A stretch of 64,000 nucleotides of DNA from Calonectria ilicicola (GCA_020809705.1 CP085832.1:4836001-4900000); one strand, 5' to 3'; shown: positions 1 through 10,478, numbered from the stretch's first letter. Made by a program: numbers and translations. The notes: generated by a model not told the origin, from the letters alone.

Positions 1-1326
1 AAGATACAACTGATTGAGCAAGCCTTGGTACATTCAAATGGCTGTCTCAGAGTTGTTGATGACCTCAAAGACAATTATAGCATCCACTCGATGAGATATT
101 TATGGCATAGAGAATTGCCTCCACCAAACACAGTCCTTGCACCTCCTCCAGAGCCTAGTCCATTTTCCTCGAATGATGATTTATTCCCGATGGAATTTCT
201 GATGTTTGGGACATCAGAAGAGGAGTTAGCTGACGTGACTGGCCTCTCTGTTGATATTCAACTTGGTGGCCTTGAGGTTACCTATGGCCACCGGAATACT
301 CGGTCAATTGGCCCTCGCCATCAAGCTATGAAGACGCTCAAGATCGATGGAAATGGGGGAGAGCGCATCGTCCGGATCTACGTGGCAAGAGCCCAAGATG
401 TTACCAAATCAATGCGGTTCGTGACAAATCGAGGACGGTATCTAGTAGCCGGGGAATCCAACAAACATGGTCTCGCGTTGGATATTCTTCATAGTCGGGA
501 CACATTGATGATGCCATGCGGACTGTACGGATTTTGGCAGAAGGACAACGGTTCATTATTGGATTGGCGCTTGGGAAGCTTTGGATCAACTACAGTCGGG
601 TATGTTGACAAGAGAAAGATACCAACCTTGGCGAAGGATGCAGCCGGATTCCTATGGGAGCCTTCGCGGTTGCCGCCTGAGCTGAGCGAGACTGGAATCA
701 TTTGGGGATCTTGCGGGATCTACGATGACGCAGGACCTAGCGCTGTGTTTTTACCAAGCACAGCCTGTACTGTGAGCTGGCTCGACTGCAGACGCCCGCT
801 TTCTGAAGTATGCGTAACTTTGACTCACAGCGCCCCAGAAATGGTCCACGTTACCCAAGGAGTGGTGCGGCAGACCCCAATATCTGCTATTACCTTCAAG
901 TACGCTGATGGCGAGGTGGCGACAGTCGGGCCGAGCAAGTTCCCGATGGAGCCGACATGCGAATGCCACAAATCAGAGCCCAACATCAAGGAGGAACTGG
1001 CAACGGTGCCTCATTACTATCACCAGACTTGGCTAGTTGGAGGTAAAAAACTCACAGCAATGCGCATTTGGCGTCCTAAGACCACAGGCCTGGCTGCAAT
1101 ACAGCTGGTTGCTGAAGGGCAGACGGAGAGCCCGGTCTGGGGTCACTGGAACCATGACGCCGCGGACAAAGATGTCGGCGAGTTGCATTTCGCTGGAGAA
1201 GCTGGTGGTGAGATTGTTGGGCTGAAGGTATTTTTCCAGAGCATCGAAAGGAAAGCCGCTCGATCCGATTCCATCATGGGTGGCATCCAGGGCTTGAAGT
1301 GTGTGAATCCATCAAAGACCTTTTAG
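1..1326 (+). CDS. Uncharacterised fungal protein, 5'-truncated by window edge
   Basis: The frame is open from base 1, and no ATG lies near the edge (position 25 is TTG), so this is the 3' part of a longer gene ending in TAG at 1324-1326. About 441 residues are visible with no intron. I do not recognise a named family. A stretch from about residue 85 to 150 (containing GGERIVRIYVARAQ and SMRFVTNRGRYLVAG) reads like a jacalin-type beta-prism strand pattern, and a similar pattern recurs near the C-terminus (KLTAMRIWRP, GEIVGLKVFFQS). Fungal proteins of this style often carry an F-box or DUF7600-like region upstream, which would lie outside the window. There are no membrane segments and no signal peptide in view. 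Codon use is normal and shows no RIP-like decay. That it is a real coding region is secure; its function is unknown. Confidence 0.75.
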   Translation, partial: KIQLIEQALVHSNGCLRVVDDLKDNYSIHSMRYLWHRELPPPNTVLAPPPEPSPFSSNDDLFPMEFLMFGTSEEELADVTGLSVDIQLGGLEVTYGHRNTRSIGPRHQAMKTLKIDGNGGERIVRIYVARAQDVTKSMRFVTNRGRYLVAGESNKHGLALDILHSRDTLMMPCGLYGFWQKDNGSLLDWRLGSFGSTTVGYVDKRKIPTLAKDAAGFLWEPSRLPPELSETGIIWGSCGIYDDAGPSAVFLPSTACTVSWLDCRRPLSEVCVTLTHSAPEMVHVTQGVVRQTPISAITFKYADGEVATVGPSKFPMEPTCECHKSEPNIKEELATVPHYYHQTWLVGGKKLTAMRIWRPKTTGLAAIQLVAEGQTESPVWGHWNHDAADKDVGELHFAGEAGGEIVGLKVFFQSIERKAARSDSIMGGIQGLKCVNPSKTF

Positions 1327-1714
1327 ATTTGGACATGTGAATGGCCGATAGCAGACGCTGACAACCAGTTAAGAATCTGCGTGTATTGAAATTATGTAAT
1401 ATAACTAAGCAGTGTGAATGATTGTTCAAATTTTGGCTGTTCTTTACCCCTTGACATCATTGATTGGATATGGCATGCATGGTGCATTAGTTGATACATC
1501 ACGAGTGGAGGCTCGGACTTTTCCCGTATTCCGTCCCCCTCTTTTGCTTGCTTTTTTCTTCCCTTGATCCTTGTTTTTCCAATGCAAGTGGCTTCATGCA
1601 CGTGATGTTTGATCGGAACATCATCATGATTCATTAGCAATGCGAATGCCCGCATCAACTTTGCTCGATTGCGAAACCTTTTATGCCACTCATTGCTGAA
1701 ATATTACGTTCGGA

Positions 1715-3301
1715 ATGTACTCGGTATGGAGTTCTGAGAATTTTACAAAGGCATTGGCCATCGTATTCATTGTCGGTGTTCTCTATCTGGCTCGACTGAA
1801 CCACCTGTTGAAGGGAACTCCGAGCGGGGTTCGAAAGCTCTCGGGCCCACGATGGACGCCCGAACTTCTCAGAAAGACGTACAGAGATCTTCAAAAACAT
1901 CCAATTGAATACAAAGAGCTCATTCCAGACAAATTGGACCGTAGATACATTGTGACCGGGGGTGCTGGTAAGCCTTGCTTGCCAAAATTGATAGGCCACT
2001 TCTGATCTGTTAGGTCTCGTGGGTGGCTATATTGTCTTACAACTTCTGGCGAGAGGAACACCTGCAAATAATATTCATATAATCGATATTCAGCGTCCAC
2101 AGCGCAAGGACATGATTACAGGGCCACCGACGGAGGTCGATTTTATACAGGCCAACATTACGTCCGCGGCTTCCGTTGATGCTGCCTTTGACAAACCTTG
2201 GGACGCATCAATAGCCAGCCTGCCCCTTACGGTTTTCCATACTGCTGCGGTCATTATTCCCTCCGATCGTTCTAAAAGCGTTTACGGATTTCCCGAACTG
2301 GTCAACGTGCAAGGGACCAAAAATGTTCTCGCCGCTTCGCGCAGGGTGGGAGCTGATATTTTCAGTTCGACCTCATCTGCCTCAATTAGCATACGACCTG
2401 TACATCCTTTTGTGGTTCCTTGGGCTGCAGAGCCGGATGACTTTTGGCAAGTATTGGATGAAGAAGATTTCTTCAAGCCACTGAGACCACACGAAGAATT
2501 CTTTGGAAATTATCCTGCTTCAAAGGCGGCCGCAGAAAGACTCGTGTGTGCCGAAAACCACGAATCATTTCGGACAGGATGCATTCGACCCGGAAATGGG
2601 GTTTATGGAAACCCAACAGATAATACTGTGGGCGGACCTCTGAGCAAGACTTTCTTTCCGACGTGAGTTTGCTAATGTGCTCCCTGTTTATTTTCGTGGT
2701 GGCTAACGAGCTCGAACATAGCTGGGTGCCCCATATCGTCCAAAGCTTTGTCCATGGTGCCAATGTTGCGATTGCACACTTGCATCATGAAGCTGTGCTT
2801 GTGAATAAACATTGCCCCCAATCTGGGAGGCCATTCGCAGTCACTGACCCAAACCCGCCGATCACTTATAGCGACCTATACAACGTCATAGGAACGCTGT
2901 CAATTCATCCATTTCGAGTAATAGTACTACCTCCTGTGCTGGTGCTACTACTCTCACATGCGATTGAGTGGTATAATCTTCTTCCACACAAAGCCTCATT
3001 TCTAAAACACATTCTTCCCGAAATAAAAGGCGACATAAAGTTCTTGCAGCCTGGGCTATTTTCTATTTGCACACACTTGATTGTATCGGACGCAGAGGCC
3101 AAAAGGCCTGTTCATGAAGGCGGTCTTGGGTACCAGGGAGTCATTTCGACAATTCAAGGCATGGCCCTTGAAGTTTTGGAATGGAACAAGGAACATTTGC
3201 AAGCGAGGAAAGGTGCACCAAAAAAGACATACATTACATCGGTCTCATTGGCCAAGAGGATTCAGAAACTTGGCATCATTGACGGAAATTTTACAGATTA
3301 A
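1715..3301 (+). CDS. 3-beta-HSD/isomerase-like short-chain dehydrogenase, membrane anchored
   Basis: Three exons, join(1715..1967, 2014..2662, 2722..3301), encode 493 residues. Intron 1 is GTAAGC...TAG (46 nt). Intron 2 is GTGAGT...TAG with a GCTAACG branch site (59 nt). Residues about 10-28 form a hydrophobic anchor. Splicing intron 1 rebuilds the Rossmann motif GGAGLVGGYIV at residue 82 onward. The catalytic YPASK (Y251, K255) follows a Ser-rich strand FSSTSS near residue 202. The extended-SDR layout and the C-terminal half match NAD(P)-dependent 3-beta-hydroxysteroid dehydrogenase/sterol-4-alpha-carboxylate dehydrogenase (Erg26-like) proteins. At 493 residues it is longer than housekeeping Erg26 (about 350), so I read it as a paralogue acting on a sterol, terpenoid or other lipid, probably at the ER. 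No other biosynthetic genes adjoin it. The family call is firm; the substrate is inferred. Confidence 0.88.
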
Positions 3302-4075
3302 TAGAAAAGTGATGTTTCTAGTGTATTAGGGGATTTGGGCCATTGTAGTGGGCTTTTGCGTGAGCATTAGGGCCGTGAAGGCCGTGTGTTAGGGTGGAAT
3401 TGGAGTAAGAAATCGAACTTTAGTTCGAGATATAATAGGTAAGGGTAGTAATTCCTTCTTACTACAAGGCATGATTTCTAATTAGAATTAGGCTCTAAGC
3501 TTAAAATAAAAGATAATCAACTAGAATTTTATTTATTTAAATGAGAGTTTCTTAGTTAAAGTATTATATATATAAAAATTAATTCCTATTATTTTTATAA
3601 TTTTATTATTAATCCTACCTACTTTATATCCAGCCCTCACAAACAGCTTTAGAGAAACGTAATTAGCAATGGCTTAGCAGAAGCCCAACACCTGTCTGTT
3701 TACAAACCCAGCCATAAATGCAGCCACTGTATACGTGATGGGGAGCTGAACTTAATATGACATCAAGGAACCTAAAAAATGCATGCGTTCCTTCAAGTCC
3801 TCACAAATCTCTATGGATCATTGCACAATGACAGTAATACAATAGGCAGTTTGTGAGTTTATCCCCAATATTTCTATTTTCGACACAAATCTCGCGCTAA
3901 AATTGAAGGTCCTTATAGTGTTTGTCTGGTTGTTGATCAGGTACATCCAAGCATGTTTTAGCCCAATACACTCCAACCCTTGTGAACCATGCCAATCCGT
4001 GAAAGGTGCCACTTCCGCCTCTGCGTCAATTGTGAGATTCCTAAACCATAATGTGGTGCTTAGAATTTACCATAC
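3302..4075. other. Intergenic stretch, partly AT-rich, no gene
   Basis: No credible coding region was seen. The stretch holds the probable solo LTR described separately (3387-3641) and then ordinary-composition DNA up to the stop codon of the small secreted protein gene. A short minus-strand frame at 3818-4012 has no homology I recognise and no promoter, and I leave it out. Confidence 0.6.
3387..3641. repeat. Candidate solo LTR, RIP-affected
   Basis: The piece starts TGTTAGGGTGGA and ends TCCAGCCCTCACA, so its two ends form an imperfect terminal inverted repeat of 12-13 bp beginning TG and ending CA, as LTRs do. Its interior (about 3470-3620) is strongly A/T, while the outer 40-80 bp are not, the same edge-spared pattern as the large retrotransposons in this window. 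I see no matching 5-bp target duplication at the flanks (CCGTG against AACAG), so the call rests on the ends and composition only. Confidence 0.42.
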
Positions 4076-4324
4076 CTAGTCCATCATATCGACACATCCC
4101 CAGTCGTTGATGCAGCATTGGAGGAATGAGTCACGGACGTCCTCAGTGAGCCAGCATCCGCGGTCATGGTTCTTGATTCCGACTTTGTCGCAGCAGGCCA
4201 GCGTGGCCTGGCCCTTGAGGTCTTCCTTGGAGCAACGGTCAGTGCCGCTGGAACCCTTGCACCAGGTAGCCGTGATTGGGGTCGCGGCCATGGCAATAAA
4301 GGTGAGGGCGCTGATGAACTTCAT
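4076..4324 (-). CDS. Small secreted cysteine-rich protein (effector-like)
   Basis: A single exon encodes 82 residues. Residues 1-19 (MKFISALTFIAMAATPITA) are a classical signal peptide. The mature 63 residues hold eight cysteines at 22, 31, 44, 45, 57, 70, 71 and 77, giving the spacing C-C-CC-C-CC-C, which suggests four disulfides in an extracellular protein. The start context is good (ATCAAAATG), the leader is pyrimidine-rich, and an AT-rich TATA-like element lies about 140 bp upstream. Its size, secretion signal and Cys density fit a candidate effector or antimicrobial peptide. I do not recognise a named family, and the spacing differs from the classic eight-Cys hydrophobin pattern in that the protein lacks the hydrophobic stretches. 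A second frame on the same strand is a shadow. A hydrolytic enzyme is excluded by size. Confidence 0.8.
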   Translation of the reverse strand: MKFISALTFIAMAATPITATWCKGSSGTDRCSKEDLKGQATLACCDKVGIKNHDRGCWLTEDVRDSFLQCCINDWGCVDMMD

Positions 4325-4378
4325 TTTGATGGAAGATTGCTGTGGGTCTTGGGTTTTGGAGAAAGTAGTATGAGATAG

Positions 4379-6416
4379 AAAGCTGATTGATGATTGTGTT
4401 GAAGGTTGAAACTGTGTGTGATGATGAGGGAAAGGAATTGGATATTCACAGAGGACCGGCTATATTAAATACCTTTTTGCAGAGTCGTGCATGCATCCTC
4501 GAGAGACTGAAATCAGTCAAAGGACTTCAATGAAACTCGAAAACAGCATGATCTTCACGGCTCGTGTCTCCTTGATCGTCATCGGCTTACAGCTGAGTCG
4601 CGAGTATAGTGTCGAGCCAATGAAACAGAATTCAGCGTCCGCTGACTCGCTGCGATTCCAGGTAGATCGCGACCAAAGTCCATTTGGCACTGGTGGCAGT
4701 GTTGTGCTGATCAGCATTACAACCGTGCCCATTGATACCGCCGTGGCTGTGGACAAATTCAATGCCCATGCTCCGCTTCCACAGCCATTGCCGTATTGCT
4801 TTGTCGCTGCAATGTGGGGCTGAGTGTGTGATTGGAGGCTTATAGCGCGCTGAAGGATAGGTGCCAAGACGGTTAGCTGGGGAAAACGCTGAGCCCTGAA
4901 GGTGATCGCCGCGCCTCCTTGACCGATAGGGTTTTACGGAGCGACCCGAATATCTGTGGGGTTGGAGCACATCTGTGGGGATTAAGGTCAATTTAGTTGC
5001 ATTATTTCCAGATCATATACGATGATGACCATTTCATTAGTCCAGCCACATCCTTCTGTGGAGTATCGTAAGCCCTAGCCGGTGATTTAAGGGACAGGAC
5101 TAACACACATTGTGACTTCTGCTCGCGTGCTCCGGCTCGTCGCGTTGGCAATGCGAGCCGGCCGAGATCCACCGTCTCTATGCAGGATACAGGAGTAGAT
5201 TTCACCAACAAAGCGCCTTTGCCCATCATATGCGTTTTCGGAAACATCACGCGACTTATTACCGCCTTGGCACAGCAGCTCACCTTTCGCATTGAGAGTA
5301 CTTTTGCATGCTCAATTTTTTGGACATTTGGAGAGGGAGAAATGATCTGTATTGCACTAGTATTCGAGCGAATTTCTTTCTTCATCGATACGTGATTTTC
5401 TGAGGCCAGCACGCGCTACTGCCCAGTTATCACCCCAAGGGCTAATAAAAATGACGAGAAGCTGAGAGCGGGGTACCTTGAGCCAACCTCCGAAGAGATC
5501 AAACCGCTCATACAAGACGCCAAATTCTTTTTCAGGGGCCGTGGCAAGTTGATTATGATTTGATAGGTACTCGGCGGGTTGATGAAACAGCTGCTGAGCT
5601 GGGGCTGAGTAAGATGTTTGGTGTGTCCTGGCGATGATGAAGGATTGGTCCGGTCTTATCAAAAGGCCCTTGCAGTTTGACTGCGGATATCCTTTGTTTA
5701 GATGAACTAAGGACCCATACACTGCAATAGGCGCACTCTGTCTCCTCTTTTTCCGATTCGTCAAACCTGGCATAGCCAAGGCAACTTTGTCATCATCCCC
5801 GGAGACTTTTACAGAATTGCAAACTCTAGCTTCCTTTGCAGTCACACCGACCGTCACCAATATCTTTCTTGTTTTCTTTTTAGTTTACTAAGTTAAAACG
5901 TGGTGGCTTTTGTTCCAAGTCCCCAACATTCTTGGTACGGATGTCTTGAAGCAACCTCACCGCAATCCCGTTGCATTTAGGAACGATTCTTCATTTATTC
6001 GTAATTTCATATTGAATCTCTTCAATCATACCCGTCCGCCATGATTCAATACGTCGTGCAGCACACCAAAGCAGGCCGCCAGAAGTTCCTCAACGGAGAT
6101 AGCAATCTTATTCTGACCCATTTCTTGAATTATCCTGCTGCTGATTTTGTTTGTGTGTATTGGGAGTATCCCCTCCTTCAATGAACCTTTCGAACTTGGT
6201 CAATCTAGTACGTGCAGCGGCTATGCTATTGATAGCTGTACCATGTAGCAAAACATAGGTCAATAAAAACTATTGAAATGGGGGAAAGACCGAAGAGGTG
6301 AAAAACAACACCAACAATCTAAAAACACCAAAACCCGTGTATTCTTGGAAGGTGACTGTGTAACCGTACAAATAAAATAGGTCAAAATAAACAAATATCC
6401 CTTCAAATAGGGTCAA
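4379..6416. other. Long gene-poor stretch, no supported gene
   Basis: Overlapping frames on both strands (for example 4491-4823 plus, 4517-4867 minus, 5357-5860 minus) contradict one another and show no family motif, signal peptide or splice structure that decides between them. A short ATG frame at 6041-6184 (47 codons) follows a pyrimidine-rich sequence and could be a first exon, but no partner exon is evident. A perfect 8-bp inverted repeat (CCGGCTCG/CGAGCCGG) with a 14-base loop lies near 5131-5160. Nothing else is supportable here. Confidence 0.5.
4461..4470 (-). promoter_or_regulatory. TATA-like element of the secreted 8-Cys gene
   Basis: On the minus strand the motif reads ATTTAATATA. 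It lies about 137 bp upstream of the ATG at 4324 and is followed by a CT/CA-rich leader typical of highly expressed fungal genes. Confidence 0.4.
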
Positions 6417-7510
6417 TCAAGTATCATAATAACCTTCTGAAATACTAGATCGAACGGTCTCCCAAGTGGAAGCCTTCAAAATAGGACAAAAAACCATGTA
6501 TTGGAAGAAGCGTGAGGCTTGCCCTTGGTGTTGTGACCAACGGCTCTTTATCTCTAATTCCGGTATTGTATCCGGACTAACTAATCTTCCAGTTATTCCA
6601 CAAGAGGCTAAGGTTCGGATCAAATCCCCCGACACACTATTGCCGCAATTACTGCACCACGAAGCAGTGCCGGGGAACCCCTGTGTGCGTGATCAGTCCG
6701 CTACAGATCCGATACGTTTGTTCAGGCCAATTGCGATGATCGTCAAAAAAGAAAAGGAAAGGAAAGGAAAAGGGCGGCCCAGCAGTCTGATATTCGAGCG
6801 CCGTGCGAAACATTGCTACATAAAATCCTGTGGTGAAGCGTTTTGTTTTTCCTACCCTCGATGATCTTTGCGACAATTGTTGCGGTGTCATTGTTGATGG
6901 TAATTGATTCGCCATCGCAGTTGACAGCCTGGCCCACTGCTTGGAAAGGGTCAAATTTGCACTCGTCAATATTTTGAATGACGCCATCTTCAAGACCATC
7001 AAGATTGTCGCACTGCTCCAGAGCCGATTCGACGAAGCGCTCAAGCTTGCAGGCCGACGGGCAAATGCCAGCTGCGTTGAAGACCACCTGAGGCCAGAAG
7101 CTAGCCGGCTGGAGTTCGGGGAAGTTCAAGGCCGGCCCATGTCATGTGCAGAACGGCCTGCAAAATTGTGCAAAAGATCCCAATTGACTGAACCATCTGC
7201 TTTCAGGGCCCAGGGAGTGGGATCATTGTCTGAATTGGAACCCGCCCAGGCATGACCACCATCGGTTGCAGCAGTGGCGAAGCCGAGCTCAATGGCCTGG
7301 CCCAGGCTGGCGTCAAAATTGCCGGAAGACCAGCCGCCTCCGCCAGTGGCCATGAATCGTCCGTTCTAGCCTTCAAGAGGAAGCCAAACTGCGATTGTTA
7401 CCAAATCACCGGATTCCGGGCGAGTCACCTGAAGCGTGATAATGCAGAAGCTCAGGCCAGGAATGTCATGATCCAGGACATAGGGCAGCTTAAACGCCGG
7501 GACCTATAGG
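6417..7510 (-). pseudogene. Broken tannase/feruloyl esterase gene
   Basis: Read on the minus strand from about 7490, the translation follows the fungal tannase family (PF07519): a strand ending WLPLEG, then NGRFMATGGGGW, GFATAATDGGHAW, NWDLLHNFAGRS-HDMG, then NFPELQPASFWPQVV and CKLERFVESALEQCD-LDGLEDGVI. Three lesions are visible. The Trp codon expected before NGRF is TAG (7366-7368). A deletion with frame change at about 7130 removes roughly 40-45 residues that in relatives contain the GCSTGGRQG nucleophile-serine motif. The 3' part past about 6770 is scrambled around an A/G-rich tract, with only a faint tail (FFQYMVF) up to 6417. No functional esterase can be made. The TGG-to-TAG change is a C-to-T in CpA context on the other strand, the signature of RIP. 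The intact transposon at 7760 lies just upstream of the 5' end. Confidence 0.82.
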
Positions 7511-7759
7511 GGTGCTATATTTATCGTCATTCCCATAAATGACCAGTCAACTTCCGTATACGCCGCCGATCTATCAGCTGGTCTTCTCTGAAGGTAGAGG
7601 AGAGCAGCCTGCAAAATATGAAGTTGCGGCTTGTAAATTTCACAAAGCATCAGATCATGACACATGTCCCAAAGTGCGGAATCTTTGGGAGCCTGGTCGT
7701 ACTCCCAATGTGATAGTTGATCGTCGTCCCAGGTAAGATGGGATGGGTAATCAGAAATA

Positions 7760-7894
7760 CCCGCTGAGTTGACTAAGCCGGCTCCGCTGTGGGCTTAGGC
7801 TCCCACCTCTCCTCTGGAGAGGTGGGAACATAACCCATATCTTCGTAGTTGGCGTATCCAGCTTTTCCAACCTCAACACACCACAACTCCATCA
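7760..7894 (+). repeat. Left terminal inverted repeat of the transposon
   Basis: About 135 bp, matching the reverse complement of 10479-10617 with scattered substitutions and small indels. It contains a perfect palindrome at 7802-7826 (11-bp stem, 3-base loop) and the shared blocks TTGACTAAGCC, AACATAACCC and TATCTTCGTAGTTGGC. Confidence 0.9.
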
Positions 7895-8017
7895 ATAGTA
7901 ATGCAATAAAAGAGATAATTACACCAATCAATTGCCCTACTTCTAATGTAGTCATAGTATTTATTGCATCTATTTTTATGGTGGTTTCGTGGCACAAGAA
8001 GGTGGGAAAGGTGGCAG

Positions 8018-10420
8018 CTATTGACGGCACCTCGACTTTGGCACAGCGATTGTCTTATCGCCAAAGCGCACAACTGGATCGCCTGCATCACTAACACCGC
8101 CGCCCTCATCGTCTGAGTAGTTATTTGGGACCCTATTATGGCCAAAACCTCCAAAATCAATATCCTGTAATTGACTGTTCCCTTCTTCATCCATTCCTTC
8201 AGGAAAGAGAATATTTCTTAGGCGGCGAATAGTCTCTGGCTTGCCCCTAGTCTTTCTGGTTGTAATGACCTCAATTTCGCTCTGATCCGAATCTTTATCC
8301 TTGCCCAAAGGAGGCAATTTAATTGATGAAGTTGAGGATATCGAGATATAATCACCGGGGTCACTTTGAGCCTCGTTGAGCGAGGTTGACATGACTGCGG
8401 CCCGGGATGCTCTCCATCTTGTCACCTCAGGGATGCATTGAAGCCACGATTCCGGCCGAACTGATGATAGATGGCCTCGCCTTTCATCATCAGCTTCATT
8501 CCACTCATTCTGAAGACTTTGGATAGCATCAATATCCTCTTGAACCATTGCTTTATCACGAGTTTCCTGTTGACTAGCCTCTTCCGCTGCCACACGCAGC
8601 ATTTTCAACTTGGCGCCGGCCCGACCGCGAGGCCGAGGGAGGCTCGGGCCGTCAATTGATGCGGCATCCTTTTCATCCTTTCGTAGTTGCTGGAAGAGCT
8701 TATTTTGCTCTCTATTTTGCTTCTGCAATAGCTTCTGTAAGTCATCATGAGCTCTATTAGATACCTTCGAACGTAGCTCTTCCACAGTATATGCTCCATC
8801 ATCAACCTTGACCTGGCGGCGTGTGTGTGTGCGGCGAGCTTCCAATTGCATCCGTTGGTGTTGTGCCTCGAGCATCCTCTTTTGGGATGACTGTGTAATA
8901 ATAGCTAGATCAAGGCATGCATCCATATCCTGAATAACCTTCTTAACTGGTGTTCTTAATATATCAATCTCTCCTTGCTTGTGAAGCTCTGTATACGCTC
9001 TCTTCGTCTTCCTTGGTGTTACATTCATCTTATCCAGCCGCTCAGGGAAAAGAGGCTCTTCGAGATGCTTCACTGCTTGACGACGAGGACCCAATATGAC
9101 TTCTGGGTTAAGTGGCCATAGCCCTGCCTTCTCAAACCCAACATATATGTGGCAGCTCATAAACGCAGCCTTGAATAGGCGGTCCCATTGATTGAGGAAG
9201 TTATATCGAGTCATCTGTATGCCGCCGCCCTGTGTGAACTCGGTGAGGGCGGAACGTTGTTCCGACTTAAGGTGTTGATAAACACCAACATCAAGGGGCT
9301 GAAGGAAATGACTGCTGTGAGAGGGAAGGCGAAAGGGCACGATATCGAAGGCATGACAATACCAAATAAAGTCAGGGTCCTCATGAGCAGAGAAACCATC
9401 CATAAGAAGCATTCTGTAGACTGGCTTTGCTTTTCTTGGCTTCTGGGCCGCGATATTAGCTACCTGATGATTCCAACTTTCTCTTCTTATGTCAGGTTTG
9501 TAACCAAACCACTCCTCAATTGAGGCACCACCAAACTCCTCACCAACAGCAAAGGAATGACGGTTAAAGTGTTCCAACCACTGATGAGCCCGATGTGTAT
9601 TATTGAAGCCAGTATCAGTTTGAGTTATGATAATACGTTCATCAATATTAGCCATCACATATTCCTCTAGGATGACCTTCGCAGAGAGGATAAGGAAGGA
9701 AGGAATAGCTCCACCAGCAGCATTGACAGCATCAATAGATGTGAGTGACTCTTTATTGCCTGGTTGAAAAGCAATTGGCCTAGTGTTTTTCTTCATCCGG
9801 GTTGAAAATAGCTTCAAGGCATCATTAACCCAGCCAATTTGGAGTGGTGTTTCATCGAAGTTCCAGAGATTGGCCTTCTTTATCCCTAACTCTGTGATAA
9901 AAGCTTCATATTCCTTGAACCACGCCTCCAAGCTAGGGACATCATACTCAATAGCAGCCCTTAGGATCTCTTTGACTTTAGGCTTCTTAAAGTGAAGCTC
10001 TGGATGCCGGGTTCGAAAGCCTTTTACCCACGATTTGGAAAGCCCCGTTGTGATGCCCGCGATGCGGTGCTTCCTAATGAAGTTGGCATAGTTCAAAATG
10101 CATACCTCTGTGACCGCAAATGCACTCTTTTCAACAGACCGGATATATGTAATCAATGCACGTTCCTCATTAGATGTCAAGGCCATTGGCTTGCCTCCTT
10201 TATTAGCAGTTGAAGGCAGAGGCTTTCCAGCTTTCAAAAAAGCTACATATTTCTTCACTAATGGCAGTGTTGTGCGGTGTAAGTAAGCTATCTCAAGCAT
10301 GGTCTTCTGTCGAGGTGGTGCGGGGTTCCCGCGAGTTGTACGTGTGACCGTCTCGCCCGCCAAATATGCGCGCGCTGCATTTGCTGCAGCAGCCCTTGAT
10401 TTCTCTGAAAATTTGGTCAT
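8018..10420 (-). CDS. Transposase, DDE superfamily (Fot1/pogo-like), 800 aa
   Basis: A single uninterrupted ORF occupies most of the element. The N-terminus (residues about 1-75) looks like a psq-type helix-turn-helix. Residues about 80-145 (EERALITYIRSVEKSA...SKSWVKGFRTRHP) form the CENP-B/Tc5-type DNA-binding domain. The DDE catalytic core follows: D189 in WNFDETPLQ, D341 in LLMDGFSAH and D377 in LQPLDVGVYQ, with 35 residues between the second and third (DD35D). The core ends near residue 450. About 350 further residues include an acidic, Lys/Gln-rich coiled-coil-like stretch (LQKLLQKQNREQNK). Typical Fot1 transposases are about 540 residues, so the tail is long. It acts in the nucleus by cut-and-paste on the flanking inverted repeats. 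There are no stops, frameshifts or RIP-like changes. The start ATG is 59 bp inside the inner edge of the right repeat. Confidence 0.93.
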   Translation of the reverse strand: MTKFSEKSRAAAANAARAYLAGETVTRTTRGNPAPPRQKTMLEIAYLHRTTLPLVKKYVAFLKAGKPLPSTANKGGKPMALTSNEERALITYIRSVEKSAFAVTEVCILNYANFIRKHRIAGITTGLSKSWVKGFRTRHPELHFKKPKVKEILRAAIEYDVPSLEAWFKEYEAFITELGIKKANLWNFDETPLQIGWVNDALKLFSTRMKKNTRPIAFQPGNKESLTSIDAVNAAGGAIPSFLILSAKVILEEYVMANIDERIIITQTDTGFNNTHRAHQWLEHFNRHSFAVGEEFGGASIEEWFGYKPDIRRESWNHQVANIAAQKPRKAKPVYRMLLMDGFSAHEDPDFIWYCHAFDIVPFRLPSHSSHFLQPLDVGVYQHLKSEQRSALTEFTQGGGIQMTRYNFLNQWDRLFKAAFMSCHIYVGFEKAGLWPLNPEVILGPRRQAVKHLEEPLFPERLDKMNVTPRKTKRAYTELHKQGEIDILRTPVKKVIQDMDACLDLAIITQSSQKRMLEAQHQRMQLEARRTHTRRQVKVDDGAYTVEELRSKVSNRAHDDLQKLLQKQNREQNKLFQQLRKDEKDAASIDGPSLPRPRGRAGAKLKMLRVAAEEASQQETRDKAMVQEDIDAIQSLQNEWNEADDERRGHLSSVRPESWLQCIPEVTRWRASRAAVMSTSLNEAQSDPGDYISISSTSSIKLPPLGKDKDSDQSEIEVITTRKTRGKPETIRRLRNILFPEGMDEEGNSQLQDIDFGGFGHNRVPNNYSDDEGGGVSDAGDPVVRFGDKTIAVPKSRCRQ

Positions 10421-10478
10421 AGTGAAATAAGATCACAATAAATGTGTTTCTTTAATTTGAGTCAATTTGGACGTGAAA

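Noticed and set aside
25..27. TTG at 25 as start of the first gene
   Set aside because: The frame is open to base 1; a eukaryotic gene would not start at TTG here, so the gene is treated as truncated at the window edge.
4491..4991. Opposing frames of 110-119 codons on both strands
   Set aside because: They exclude one another and none shows a motif, signal peptide or splice pattern.
5002..5860. Minus-strand frames of 136 and 167 codons
   Set aside because: No recognisable domain; likely chance frames in normal-composition DNA.
6041..6184. 47-codon ATG frame
   Set aside because: It could be a first exon, but no acceptor or following exon was convincing.
7773..8030. Frame overlapping the left transposon repeat with a hydrophobic stretch
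   Set aside because: It starts at GTG, runs across the inverted repeat and overlaps the transposase 3' end; likely a by-product.
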